Part shown: positions 21,289-28,175 of the stretch, piece after piece
How positions within the stretch are numbered: the stretch's first letter is position 1
Layout: every line of letters starts with the position of its first letter
Assembly (NCBI GenBank): GCA_050011755.1
Contig: JBEKIM010000051.1
Span: 1 to 28,175 of the forward strand
Source of the DNA: Bog-159 sp050011755
Lineage (GTDB): Bacteria; Acidobacteriota; Terriglobia; Bryobacterales; Bryobacteraceae
Length of the DNA stretch: 28,175 nucleotides
Direction: 5' to 3'
The notes under the pieces: generated by a model
Databases searched by the model: none
Told to the model about the DNA's origin: nothing
The model's input: the letters and a program-made list of their open reading frames with translations, nothing else
Translations under genes and position numbers: made by a program

Positions 21289-22256
21289 GCGGGTTGCGGC
21301 GCGCGGTGGGGCGCGACCTGGCGGCTTCGGTGAAGGCCAACAACCTCCTGTTTCTGGGCTTGCTGGGCGGGGCGGCGGAGGCGCTCTTCGTGCTGCTGGG
21401 CTTTCTGCTTTTGTTTCCGCTCTCGTCGGATCCGCTGGCCAAAATTCCGCGCGCGCGCCTGGCATTGTGGCCGCTTTCGGGGTGGCAGCGGCTGGGATTG
21501 CGGATCGCCAGCCTGGCGCTCAGTCCGGTGGCATGGATCGGCGCACTGATTCTGCTGAAGACGAAGCGGCCGGGATTGGCGCTTGGGTTCTGCGGGCTGG
21601 CCGTGGCCATGCAGTCGGCGCTGGCGGTGGGGCGGTACATGGCGAAGCGCGATCCGCATTGGGATTTTCTGGGCGACATCCCGCAGGTACCGGGGCGGCT
21701 GGGCGGGTTGATACGCAAGAACGTGCGTGAGATGCTCAGCCTGCTGGACCCTTACGCAGCCGCACTCCTGAGCCTGGGAGGCGGCTTGTACCGGTGGTTC
21801 GGCCGGCACCCGGATCCCGCGGCGTCTACGATCATGGGCCTGCTGGTAGCCCTGGCGCTGAGCACCTGCGCGCAGTCCCTGTTCGGATTGGATGGCGATT
21901 CCGGGCTGGCGCGCTATCACCTGATGCCGCTGCGCGGCTGGGAGATTCTGCTGGCGAAGGACGCGGCGTTCCTGGCGATCCTCTGCGTCTTGCTGCTGCC
22001 TCTCGATCCAGGGCCGGGGCTGACGTTCGGTCTGGTGGCGCTGGCTTTCGGCCACCAGGCTTCCGTGCGGCTTGATCTGCCGCAGCAGCCATGGCGATTC
22101 GCGAGCGGGAGCTTGCCGTTCGGCGCGGTCCAGACGGCGGCCGGCGTGGCGATGGGATTCCTCGAACACCAGCAGGGGCTGTGGGTCTTAGGGGCGGCGG
22201 CGACGGCTTGCGCCGCGTCGGTCTGGTATTACGGCCAGCAGTGGGAGCGGGCCTGA
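21264..22256 (+). CDS. ABC-2-like membrane protein, first of a tandem pair
   Basis: The 330-residue protein starts at GTG 21264 with a perfect AGGAGG 8 bp upstream. Several hydrophobic segments are visible (LLFLGLLGG..LGFLLLFPLSSDP, IASLALSPVAWIGALILL, and more near residues 180-325). It is about 60% similar by eye to the following gene product, sharing LLLFPLSSDP, LALWPL, QRLGLR, ASLALSP, LGFCGLAVA, DPHWD, GRLGGL, RKNVRE and LLDPYAA. Relative to that paralogue it lacks about 11 residues near position 35. The context with an ATPase suggests a permease of an exporter. The family name is uncertain and the substrate unknown. Confidence 0.75.
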   Translation: MAALGAILSGLRRAVGRDLAASVKANNLLFLGLLGGAAEALFVLLGFLLLFPLSSDPLAKIPRARLALWPLSGWQRLGLRIASLALSPVAWIGALILLKTKRPGLALGFCGLAVAMQSALAVGRYMAKRDPHWDFLGDIPQVPGRLGGLIRKNVREMLSLLDPYAAALLSLGGGLYRWFGRHPDPAASTIMGLLVALALSTCAQSLFGLDGDSGLARYHLMPLRGWEILLAKDAAFLAILCVLLLPLDPGPGLTFGLVALAFGHQASVRLDLPQQPWRFASGSLPFGAVQTAAGVAMGFLEHQQGLWVLGAAATACAASVWYYGQQWERA

Positions 22257-23115
22257 TGCGGGCGGTGGCCGCGATCCTGAAGGCGCTGCGGCGGGCGGTG
22301 GGGCGCGACCTAGGGACAATTCAATCCATCAAGGTAAACAACCTCTTCCTGTTTGTGGCCCTGCTGGTATATGGGGCGCTCAACGCGGGACAGCCACCCA
22401 AGAGCGCCTATCCGTTCTTTCTGCTACTGGGTTTTCTGCTGCTATTTCCGCTTTCTTCCGATCCCCTGGGGAAGATTCCGGCGGAACGCCTGGCGTTGTG
22501 GCCGCTGACGACCCGGCAACGATTGGGACTGCGGTATGCGAGCCTGGCGCTCAGTCCGGCCGCGTGGATCGGCATCCTGATCCTGGCAAGGACCGCGAGA
22601 CCGTTCGCCGCGCTGGGATTTTGCGGGTTGGCCGTGGCTACGCAAGCGGCGGCGGCCCTGGGGCGGCATGCGGCGCGGCGCGATCCGCATTGGGACCTGC
22701 TACGGCACATCCCTCAGTTTCCCGGGCGGCTGGGCGGGCTGGTGCGCAAGAATGTGCGTGAGATCCTGAGCTTGCTGGATCCCTATGCCGCGCTGCTGTT
22801 GAGCATCGGCGGAGGCGCGTACCGCGTTTTCGGCAGGCAGCCCGATGCGGAGGCCTTCGCGATCATCGGCCTGCTGGTGGCGTTGACCATGAGCACCTAC
22901 GCGCAATCGCTGTTCGGCTTGGAAATCGGCGCCCAAACAGCTTCCGGCCTGACGCGCTATCGCCGCCGGTGGGCGCGCTACAGGCCGTGGGAGGGATGGC
23001 GCTGGGATTTCAGGAATACGAGCATGGATGGCCGGTGTTGGCGCTGACGGCGGTCGCATATTTCGCCTCGCTCGGATATTACGGACGCCGTTGGGAGCGG
23101 CTGGCGGGCGCCTGA
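22256..23115 (+). pseudogene. Paralogous ABC-2-like membrane protein broken by an internal deletion
   Basis: It starts at ATG 22256, overlapping the previous stop (TGATG). The first 236 or so residues parallel the upstream paralogue. After ..SGLTRY (codons ending at 22960) the match jumps to the paralogue's C-terminus: from 22972 another frame reads GALQAVGGMALGFQEYE ... YYGRRWERLAGA to TGA at 23113-23115, matching GAVQTAAGVAMGF ... YYGQQWERA. Between these anchors the intact gene has 204 bp and this one 11 bp, a net loss of 193 bp that also shifts the frame. As written, translation ends at 23047 with an unrelated tail. It is probably a recent pseudogene, or a truncated but expressed permease. 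Confidence 0.75.
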
Positions 23116-23231
23116 CGCCAAGAATTTTTCGCGGCGGCGGATATTTGGCGCGCATGCGTATGGCGCGCGGCAGTCTATTCAATGGCTTAGACGAGCCGGA
23201 GCGCGGCGATTGAAATGCGGGTCTGGCGGGC

Positions 23232-23789
23232 ATGTCTCCTATCAGTTCCATCAGCAACCTTTCGAGCAGCTTTCTGCAGTCGATTCTGAACACAGACCTT
23301 CAAAATAAAAGCGCAACGGGAAGCAGCACCAGCAGCACGGGCACGTCCGCCGCGACGTCGCAGACCGAGAACGGCCGGCTCTCGCCGTTTGCACAGGTCA
23401 TGAGCACGCTGCAGCAGCTTCAGCAGTCGAATCCGGCGGAGTACAAACAGGTGATGCAGCAAATCTCGACGAACCTGCAAAGCGCCGCCCAGACCGCTTC
23501 GGCGGCCGGCAATTCGTCACAAGCGACGGAACTCGGCCAGCTTGCCACGGACTTCGGGAACGCCTCCCAGAGCGGACAACTTCCGAACATGCAGGACCTG
23601 GCGCAGGCGGCCGGCGGAGCGCACCATCATCATCATTCCCACGCCGCATCGGGCGATGCGGACAACACGCTGAATCAACAGTTATCGGCTTTTGCGGCCA
23701 ACAGCACGCAAAACGATGCCACGGATCCGATGGCGATTATCATGAACACACTATCGAGCGCGGGCGTCGGCACGTCGTCGAATGGCTGA
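23232..23789 (+). CDS. Low-complexity Ser/Gln/Ala-rich protein with a His cluster
   Basis: The 185-residue protein is rich in Ser, Thr, Gln, Ala and Asn. A central helical Gln-rich segment (SPFAQVMSTLQQLQQSNPAEYKQVM, residues about 51-75) is the most protein-like part. A HHHHHSH cluster lies near residue 132. There is no signal peptide, membrane segment or recognised domain. It looks like a secreted or surface small protein of the type found in acidobacteria, but I cannot name a family. GGCGGG before the ATG is a weak ribosome-binding site. It lies 43 bp upstream of hslV and may be transcribed separately. Confidence 0.65.
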   Translation: MSPISSISNLSSSFLQSILNTDLQNKSATGSSTSSTGTSAATSQTENGRLSPFAQVMSTLQQLQQSNPAEYKQVMQQISTNLQSAAQTASAAGNSSQATELGQLATDFGNASQSGQLPNMQDLAQAAGGAHHHHHSHAASGDADNTLNQQLSAFAANSTQNDATDPMAIIMNTLSSAGVGTSSNG

Positions 23790-23832
23790 TCGCCGATAGC
23801 GGCCCGCGCCCTGCGATAGACTAGTTGTTTCA

Positions 23833-24372
23833 ATGAAGCAACGCATACGCTCGACGACGGTGCTCTGCATCCGCCGCGACAACAAACAGGTGATGGCAGG
23901 CGACGGGCAAGTCACCCTGGGCCACGAAGTCCTGAAATCGTCGGCCAAGAAGCTGCGCCGGATTTACAACGACAAGATCCTGGCCGGTTTCGCCGGCTCG
24001 ACGGCCGACGCTTTTGCGTTATTCGCCCGTTTCGAGTCGAAGCTGGAACAGTTCAACGGCAACCTGTCGCGCGCGGCGGTGGAGCTGGCCAAGGAATGGC
24101 GCACGGACCGGATGCTGCGGCACCTGGAAGCGCTGTTGTTAGTGGCGGACGATAAGAATACCTATATTGTCAGCGGCAACGGGGACGTGATCGAGCCGGA
24201 CGAAGGCGCGGCTGCGATTGGGTCGGGCGGGCCTTTCGCGCTGTCGGCCGCCACCGCCCTGCTGCGCAACACGAAGCTCCCGGCGCGGCAGATTGCGGAG
24301 CAAGCCATGCAGATCGCCGCCCGGATCTGCATTTACACCAACGAGAACATTACCTACGAGGAGCTCGCCTGA
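23833..24372 (+). CDS. hslV: HslV, proteasome-like peptidase of HslVU
   Basis: The 179-residue protein is the threonine peptidase that forms the double hexameric core of HslVU. The nucleophile is Thr8, exposed after removal of MKQRIRS (mature start TTVLCIRRD), a longer leader than the single Met of E. coli HslV. Conserved segments include GDGQVTLG, RRIYNDKILAGFAGSTADAF, ELAKEWRTDRMLR and AIGSGGPFA. TGC-GATAGA (23812-23820) is a possible extended -10 only 12 bp before the ATG; no Shine-Dalgarno sequence is evident. hslU follows after one base. Confidence 0.97.
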   Translation: MKQRIRSTTVLCIRRDNKQVMAGDGQVTLGHEVLKSSAKKLRRIYNDKILAGFAGSTADAFALFARFESKLEQFNGNLSRAAVELAKEWRTDRMLRHLEALLLVADDKNTYIVSGNGDVIEPDEGAAAIGSGGPFALSAATALLRNTKLPARQIAEQAMQIAARICIYTNENITYEELA

Positions 24373-24373
24373 C

Positions 24374-25732
24374 ATGGTCATTTATTTACCGGCCCAGTCC
24401 GTGGACGAGGAACCCATCCTCGACGAGCTCACCCCGCGCGAGATCGTGCGTGAGCTCGATAAGCATGTAGTAGGTCAGGCCGAAGCCAAGCGCGCGGTGG
24501 CGATCGCGCTGCGCAACCGCATCCGCCGCCAAAAGCTGCCGCCCGAGATGGCCGACGAGGTGATGCCCAAGAATATCCTCATGATCGGTCCCACGGGCGT
24601 GGGGAAAACGGAGATCGCGCGGCGCCTGGCGCGGCTGGCGAACTCGCCGTTTCTGAAGGTGGAGGCGAGCAAGTTCACCGAGGTCGGGTATGTGGGGCGG
24701 GACGTGGAGTCCATGATCCGCGACCTGGTGGATATCGCCATCGACATGGTGCGGGAGGAGCGCCTGGAAGAAGTGGCCGACCGCGCCGAAGCCAACGCCG
24801 AAGAGCGCTTGCTGGACCTGTTGATGCCGCCGCAAACGGAATCGACAGAAAGCATCGACCGCACGCGCGAGAAGCTGCGGGAACGGCTGCGCGAGGGCAA
24901 ACTGGACGAGCGCATCGTGGAACTGGAAGTGAAGGACCGGGGCCCCAACATCGAGTTCGCCACCAACGCGGGCATCGAGGAAATGAGCATCAACATCAAG
25001 GACATGCTCCCCAATTTCTTCGGCGGCAAGACGCGCCGGCGCAAGATGCGGGTGGCTGAGGCCGCCGATTACCTGGGGCAGGAAGAGGAGCAAAAGCTCA
25101 TCGACATGGACCAGGTGACGCGCATCGCGCTGGAGCGGGTGGAAACCAGCGGGATCATTTTTCTGGACGAGATCGACAAGATCGCCGGGCGGGAAAGCGG
25201 GCACGGGCCGGATGTCAGCCGGGAGGGCGTGCAGCGCGATATCCTGCCCATCGTGGAAGGCACCACGGTGAATACGCGCTACGGCTTTGTGCGCACGGAT
25301 CACATACTGTTCATGGCGGCGGGCGCGTTCCACGTCTCCAAACCGGCCGACATGATTCCCGAGCTCCAGGGGCGGTTCCCCATCCGCGTGGAGTTGAAAT
25401 CGCTCTCGGTGGAGGATTTCATCCGGATTCTGAAAGAGCCCAAGAACGCGCTGGCCAAGCAGTACACGGCGTTGATGGAGACCGAGGGGATTAAGCTGAA
25501 CTTCACGGACGATGCGCTCGAAGAGGTCGCAAGATTCGCGGCGCAGGTGAATCAAAGCTCGGAGAACATCGGGGCGCGGCGGCTGCACACCATTATGGAG
25601 AAGCTGCTCGAAGAAGTTTCCTTCGAAGGTCCGGATTTGAAGAAGAAGAACGTGAAGATCGACGCGGTCTACGTGCGCAAGCAACTGGCCGGGATCGTTA
25701 AGGATCAGGACCTGAGCCGTTATATTCTGTAG
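24374..25732 (+). CDS. hslU: HslU, ATPase subunit of HslVU
   Basis: The 452-residue AAA+ unfoldase has Walker A GPTGVGKT (72-79), pore motif GYVG (105-108), an acidic/helical I domain (about 110-235), Walker B IIFLDEID (261-268), sensor-2 region GARRLHTIMEK and the C-terminal LSRYIL that docks into HslV. It unfolds substrates and feeds them to HslV. ATG at 24374 follows the hslV stop by one base with GAGGAG (24358-24363) as ribosome-binding site; an upstream frame from 24218 lies inside hslV and is rejected. Its last 13 bp overlap the convergent amidohydrolase gene. Confidence 0.97.
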   Translation: MVIYLPAQSVDEEPILDELTPREIVRELDKHVVGQAEAKRAVAIALRNRIRRQKLPPEMADEVMPKNILMIGPTGVGKTEIARRLARLANSPFLKVEASKFTEVGYVGRDVESMIRDLVDIAIDMVREERLEEVADRAEANAEERLLDLLMPPQTESTESIDRTREKLRERLREGKLDERIVELEVKDRGPNIEFATNAGIEEMSINIKDMLPNFFGGKTRRRKMRVAEAADYLGQEEEQKLIDMDQVTRIALERVETSGIIFLDEIDKIAGRESGHGPDVSREGVQRDILPIVEGTTVNTRYGFVRTDHILFMAAGAFHVSKPADMIPELQGRFPIRVELKSLSVEDFIRILKEPKNALAKQYTALMETEGIKLNFTDDALEEVARFAAQVNQSSENIGARRLHTIMEKLLEEVSFEGPDLKKKNVKIDAVYVRKQLAGIVKDQDLSRYIL

Positions 25733-26949
25733 GCCGCGCCTTGGCCTTCGTCGTAAATGGTCACACCGTCCTTCAAAATCCGATGGAGGCGATTGACGCC
25801 GAGATAGTAGGGTATCTCGCGGTAATCCGACGCGTTCCATACGATCACGTCGGCGGCTTTGCCCACTTCGAGGGATCCGGCAACACGGGCCGATCCGAGG
25901 GCGCAGGCCGCATTGAAAGTCGCCGCGCAAATCGCTTCCGCCGGGGTCATGCACAGGTTTGCGCAGGCCAGCGCGACGATGGACGGCATGCTGTAAGTGG
26001 AGCTGAAGCCCGGATGGAAGCCGCTGCCGAGGGCGACGGCGGCGCCGGCTTCAATAAGTGGACGGGCGGACGCGCAGCGCCCGCTGGCAGGCAGCAGCAC
26101 AGCCATGGTGTTCGACGCGGCGAGCATCCGGGTGTCCTCCGCACTGGCGCCGCACAGACGATCGATGCTGACCGCTCCCAGTTCGACGGCCAGCCGTAGG
26201 GCGCCGTCCAGGGGAGATTCGCCGGCGTGGATTTTGAGTTGAAACCCCAGCGCGCGGACCGTCTCCAGGTATCGGCGGATCTGTTCGATGGTGAAGATGG
26301 CGCCGCCGCAATCGAGGCCGGCGAAACGGACGCGGGTTCTCTGGCGGATGGTGGGCAGGAGCCCGGCGCTCAGCCATGCCAGATAGCCCCCGGGATCGGC
26401 CGCATACGCATCCGGAACGCCGGGGGGCGCCATGAACGTGGAGACGATATCCAGCGGGGAGCGATCGAGTTTGGCCTGTACGCGCAGGATCTTCAGTTCA
26501 TCACGCTGGTCGAGGCCATGGCCGGAGATGGCTCCCACGGTGGTGGTCCCGTGATGAGCCATGCCATTGACGAAGGGGCGGGCGCGGAATGCCAGCCGTT
26601 TCGCGGACGCGCTGCGCAACTTGTTTGCGGCAGATGGCTGAGCGGTTCGGGAGGCGCCGGTTTTGATATCTCCCAACGACGGAGCGGGCCAAACCAAGTG
26701 CGCGTGGCAGTCCACAAAACCGGGCATTACCACACGCCCGGTGGCATCGATCTCCTGCGAACCGCGGGCTTGCGCGAGGTTCTCGACACGCCGCGTGAGG
26801 CCCACTTCGAGGATGCGCCCGTCCCTGATCAGGAGGGAGCCGTCGCGAATGATTTCTAGTTCCTGAAGAGCGGCGCCGCGTCTGGGCTCCGCGGAGCCGT
26901 GCAAGGTGAGCAGTTGCCGCGCCCCCCTGACGAGATAAGTTCCAGACAA
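25720..26949 (-). CDS. Imidazolonepropionase-like amidohydrolase with missing active-site residues
   Basis: This 409-residue amidohydrolase-fold protein resembles HutI: PGFVDCHAH (metal His82, His84), HHGTTTVGAISGHGL, STFMAPPGVP, KIHAGES (His241), AVLLPAS and a C-terminal SLEVGKAADVIVW. Two positions that matter in HutI differ: the catalytic His of the DHL segment is Arg264 (SIDRLCG), and the metal-ligand Asp of ATDFNPG is Gly310 (GSGFHPG). It therefore probably lacks imidazolonepropionase activity or acts on another substrate. No hut genes are nearby. The start is TTG at 26949 with AAGG about 12 bp upstream. It shares a 28-bp divergent region with the pseudouridine synthase gene. Confidence 0.8.
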   Translation of the reverse strand: MSGTYLVRGARQLLTLHGSAEPRRGAALQELEIIRDGSLLIRDGRILEVGLTRRVENLAQARGSQEIDATGRVVMPGFVDCHAHLVWPAPSLGDIKTGASRTAQPSAANKLRSASAKRLAFRARPFVNGMAHHGTTTVGAISGHGLDQRDELKILRVQAKLDRSPLDIVSTFMAPPGVPDAYAADPGGYLAWLSAGLLPTIRQRTRVRFAGLDCGGAIFTIEQIRRYLETVRALGFQLKIHAGESPLDGALRLAVELGAVSIDRLCGASAEDTRMLAASNTMAVLLPASGRCASARPLIEAGAAVALGSGFHPGFSSTYSMPSIVALACANLCMTPAEAICAATFNAACALGSARVAGSLEVGKAADVIVWNASDYREIPYYLGVNRLHRILKDGVTIYDEGQGAAYRI

Positions 26950-26977
26950 GCGGGAGACCTTGCTTTAATATAGCAAG
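26943..26977. promoter_or_regulatory. Compact divergent promoter with inverted repeat
   Basis: On the plus strand CAGACA (26943-26948), a 17-bp spacer and TAATAT (26966-26971) precede ATG 26978 by 6 bp, so the message would start at the ATG. On the minus strand TATATT (26972-26967) can be the -10 of the amidohydrolase gene. CTTGCT (26959-26964) and AGCAAG (26972-26977) form an inverted repeat around both -10 boxes, a possible operator shared by the two genes. Confidence 0.55.
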
Positions 26978-27727
26978 ATGCCCGCGCGGCGCCCGTTGAA
27001 GACACTCGAAAGAGTTTTGTCAAAGGCCGGGCTAGGATCGCGCACCGAAGCGCGAAGCTGGATCGGCGCCGGCCGCGTGCGGGTAAACGGCAGAGTGATT
27101 CAGACTCCCGACCATTGGGTGGATCTCGACGGCGACCGCGTCACGCTGGATGGAAAACCGGTGCGCGGCTCCAGGAAGATCTACCTGCTGCTCTATAAGC
27201 CCAAGGGTTATCTAACCACTTACACCGATCCGCAAGGCCGGCCCACGGTGTACGACCTGGTGCACGACGCGGGCGCGTGGCTGGTCCCGGTGGGGCGGCT
27301 GGACCTGGATACGACGGGCTTGCTGATCATGACGAACGACACGGAGTTTGGCGAGCGGCTGACCAATCCGGAGTACAAAGTAGCGAAGACCTACCAGGCG
27401 AAGTGCGCGGACCGCTTGAGCGACGATCAGATCGCGCGTTTGCGTAGCGGGGTCGAGTTGAGCGACGGTCCTACGCGCCCGGCGCTGGCGGAGCGGTTAC
27501 GCGATTCCGGCAAATATACGCATATCGAACTGACGATTGGGGAGGGTCGCAACCGCCAGGTGCGGCGCATGGTGGAGGCCGTGGGCAGCAAGGTGATCAA
27601 GCTGGTGCGGGTAGCGATCGGGCCGGTGCGCATCGGGGATCTCCAAATCGGGAAGTGGCGGCATCTGACGGAGGGTGAAGTGCGGGCTTTGCGCGGGCGG
27701 GACTTAAGAGTCCCGCCCGCACGCTAA
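26978..27727 (+). CDS. rRNA pseudouridine synthase, RsuA/RluB/RluE/RluF family
   Basis: The 249-residue enzyme has an N-terminal S4 RNA-binding domain (about residues 8-55), the YKPKGYLTT segment and catalytic motif VGRLDLDTTGLL with Asp109, then the GRNRQVRRM loop. It converts a uridine in ribosomal RNA to pseudouridine; which one (RsuA-, RluB-, E- or F-like) is not decided. The transcript is probably leaderless. Its last ten residues (GRDLRVPPAR) and stop codon are encoded by the double-hairpin repeat at 27695-27740, so the native C-terminus has been replaced or extended by repeat sequence. Confidence 0.9.
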   Translation: MPARRPLKTLERVLSKAGLGSRTEARSWIGAGRVRVNGRVIQTPDHWVDLDGDRVTLDGKPVRGSRKIYLLLYKPKGYLTTYTDPQGRPTVYDLVHDAGAWLVPVGRLDLDTTGLLIMTNDTEFGERLTNPEYKVAKTYQAKCADRLSDDQIARLRSGVELSDGPTRPALAERLRDSGKYTHIELTIGEGRNRQVRRMVEAVGSKVIKLVRVAIGPVRIGDLQIGKWRHLTEGEVRALRGRDLRVPPAR

Positions 27728-27740
27728 AGTGTGCGCCCCC
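27695..27740. repeat. Double-hairpin dispersed repeat, copy 3
   Basis: GGGCGGGACT (27695-27704) and AGTCCCGCCC (27709-27718) form a perfect 10-bp stem with a TAAG loop. GCACGCT / AGTGTGC follows with one G-T pair, then GCGCCCCC. The copy begins inside the pseudouridine synthase gene, provides its TAA stop (27725-27727) and ends 20 bp before the convergent MacB-type gene stop. Confidence 0.85.
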
Positions 27741-27759
27741 AGGGATACAAACAGAGCTT

Positions 27760-28175
27760 TTATTCGTAGCGGAGGGCTACTACGGGATCCAGATTGGCCG
27801 CGCGGCCAGCCGGCCAGATTCCGAAAAACAGGCCCACGCCGACCGACACCAGGATGCCGGACAGGGCGGCCCACAGCGGCACGGCGGTCGGCAGATTCTG
27901 GAAGATCAGGCCGACCAGCATGGAGACGCACCAGCCCAGGAAGAGTCCAATGATGCCGCCAATGCCGGTGAGGACCACGGCCTCCGTCAGGAATTGGACA
28001 ATGATATCGCTCTTGCGCGCGCCGACCGCCTTGCGAATGCCGATTTCACGGGTGCGCTCAGTGACCGAAACGAGCATGATATTCATCACGCCGATGCCGC
28101 CCACCAGCAGGCCGATGGAGCTCAGGATCACCATTACGAGGGCCACGGTGCCGGTGATGCGGTGGAAATCCTCGA
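27760..28175 (-). CDS. Partial MacB-type ABC permease (C-terminal FtsX domain)
   Basis: The frame enters from the right edge and gives about 138 C-terminal residues. It reads EDFHRITGTVALVMVILSS, then IGLLVGGIGVMNIMLVSV, TERTREIGIRKAVGA and two more hydrophobic segments, ending ANLDPVVALRYE. This is the classical MacB/FtsX C-terminal permease domain, with the KAVGA form of canonical MacB rather than the ADOP type. The protein probably works with an ATPase and a periplasmic adaptor encoded to the right of the window. The stop is 20 bp from repeat copy 3. Confidence 0.88.
   Translation of the reverse strand, partial: EDFHRITGTVALVMVILSSIGLLVGGIGVMNIMLVSVTERTREIGIRKAVGARKSDIIVQFLTEAVVLTGIGGIIGLFLGWCVSMLVGLIFQNLPTAVPLWAALSGILVSVGVGLFFGIWPAGRAANLDPVVALRYE

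Noticed and set aside
24386..25954. Minus-strand open frame of 522 codons
   Set aside because: It is antisense to hslU and dominated by His, Leu, Arg and Gln from complementary codons.

Overview
The window looks like chromosomal DNA of a high-GC, Gram-negative soil bacterium, most likely an acidobacterium of the Solibacter/Bryobacterales type. This placement is inferred, not searched. It rests on two full-length 'duplicated orphan' MacB/FtsX permeases of about 810 residues without a fused or adjacent ATPase, GC-rich codon use, an HslVU protease, a heptaheme c-type cytochrome coupled to a TPR protein, and several families of short dispersed hairpin repeats.

Layout. 1-2868 (minus) is a tight operon: exported FAM173-like methyltransferase, NarL-type sensor histidine kinase, lipoprotein-like beta-propeller, and the start of a membrane protein cut by the window edge. 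3164-7793 (plus) holds a soluble transhydrogenase (sthA), a ROK-family protein with a degraded ATP site, a TPR protein and a seven-heme cytochrome. 7809-9208 (minus) holds mtgA and a UPF0173 metallo-hydrolase. 9207-11122 is an accessory stretch of somewhat lower GC bounded by 27-bp direct repeats. It carries a higBA-type toxin-antitoxin locus whose toxin gene has a one-base frameshift, a CoiA-like zinc-ribbon protein and two weakly supported small ORFs. 11218-13662 is the first orphan permease, followed by an ABM-domain monooxygenase gene on the minus strand. 14090-17871 is a compact plus-strand operon: XRE regulator, YqiJ/NfeD-like membrane protein with a histidine-repeat loop, flotillin, PspA/IM30, and a small membrane-anchored protein. 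17946-20381 (minus) is the second orphan permease. 20548-23115 (plus) is an ABC ATPase with two tandem paralogous membrane proteins, the second broken by a deletion. 23232-25732 holds a Q/S/H-rich protein and hslV-hslU. 25720-26949 (minus) is an imidazolonepropionase-like amidohydrolase missing key catalytic residues. 26978-27727 (plus) is an RsuA/RluB-type pseudouridine synthase. The window ends in the C-terminal part of a MacB-type permease.

How the genes work together. The clearest functional unit is the XRE-YqiJ-flotillin-PspA module, best read as a membrane-integrity or envelope-stress operon under its own regulator and a near-leaderless sigma70-type promoter. HslVU is a conventional proteolytic pair. 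The TPR and cytochrome genes are translationally coupled and probably act together in the periplasm. Redox balance (SthA) is paired with a probably non-catalytic ROK protein.

The most notable structural features are: a double-hairpin repeat present in three full copies and one partial copy, one of which supplies the last residues and stop codon of the pseudouridine synthase gene; a second TIR-bounded repeat present twice; recurrent promoters whose -10 box lies 6-16 bp from the start codon; and several decaying genes (higB, the second permease, the HutI-like and ROK-like active sites). No tRNA, rRNA, CRISPR array, transposase or integrase was recognised.
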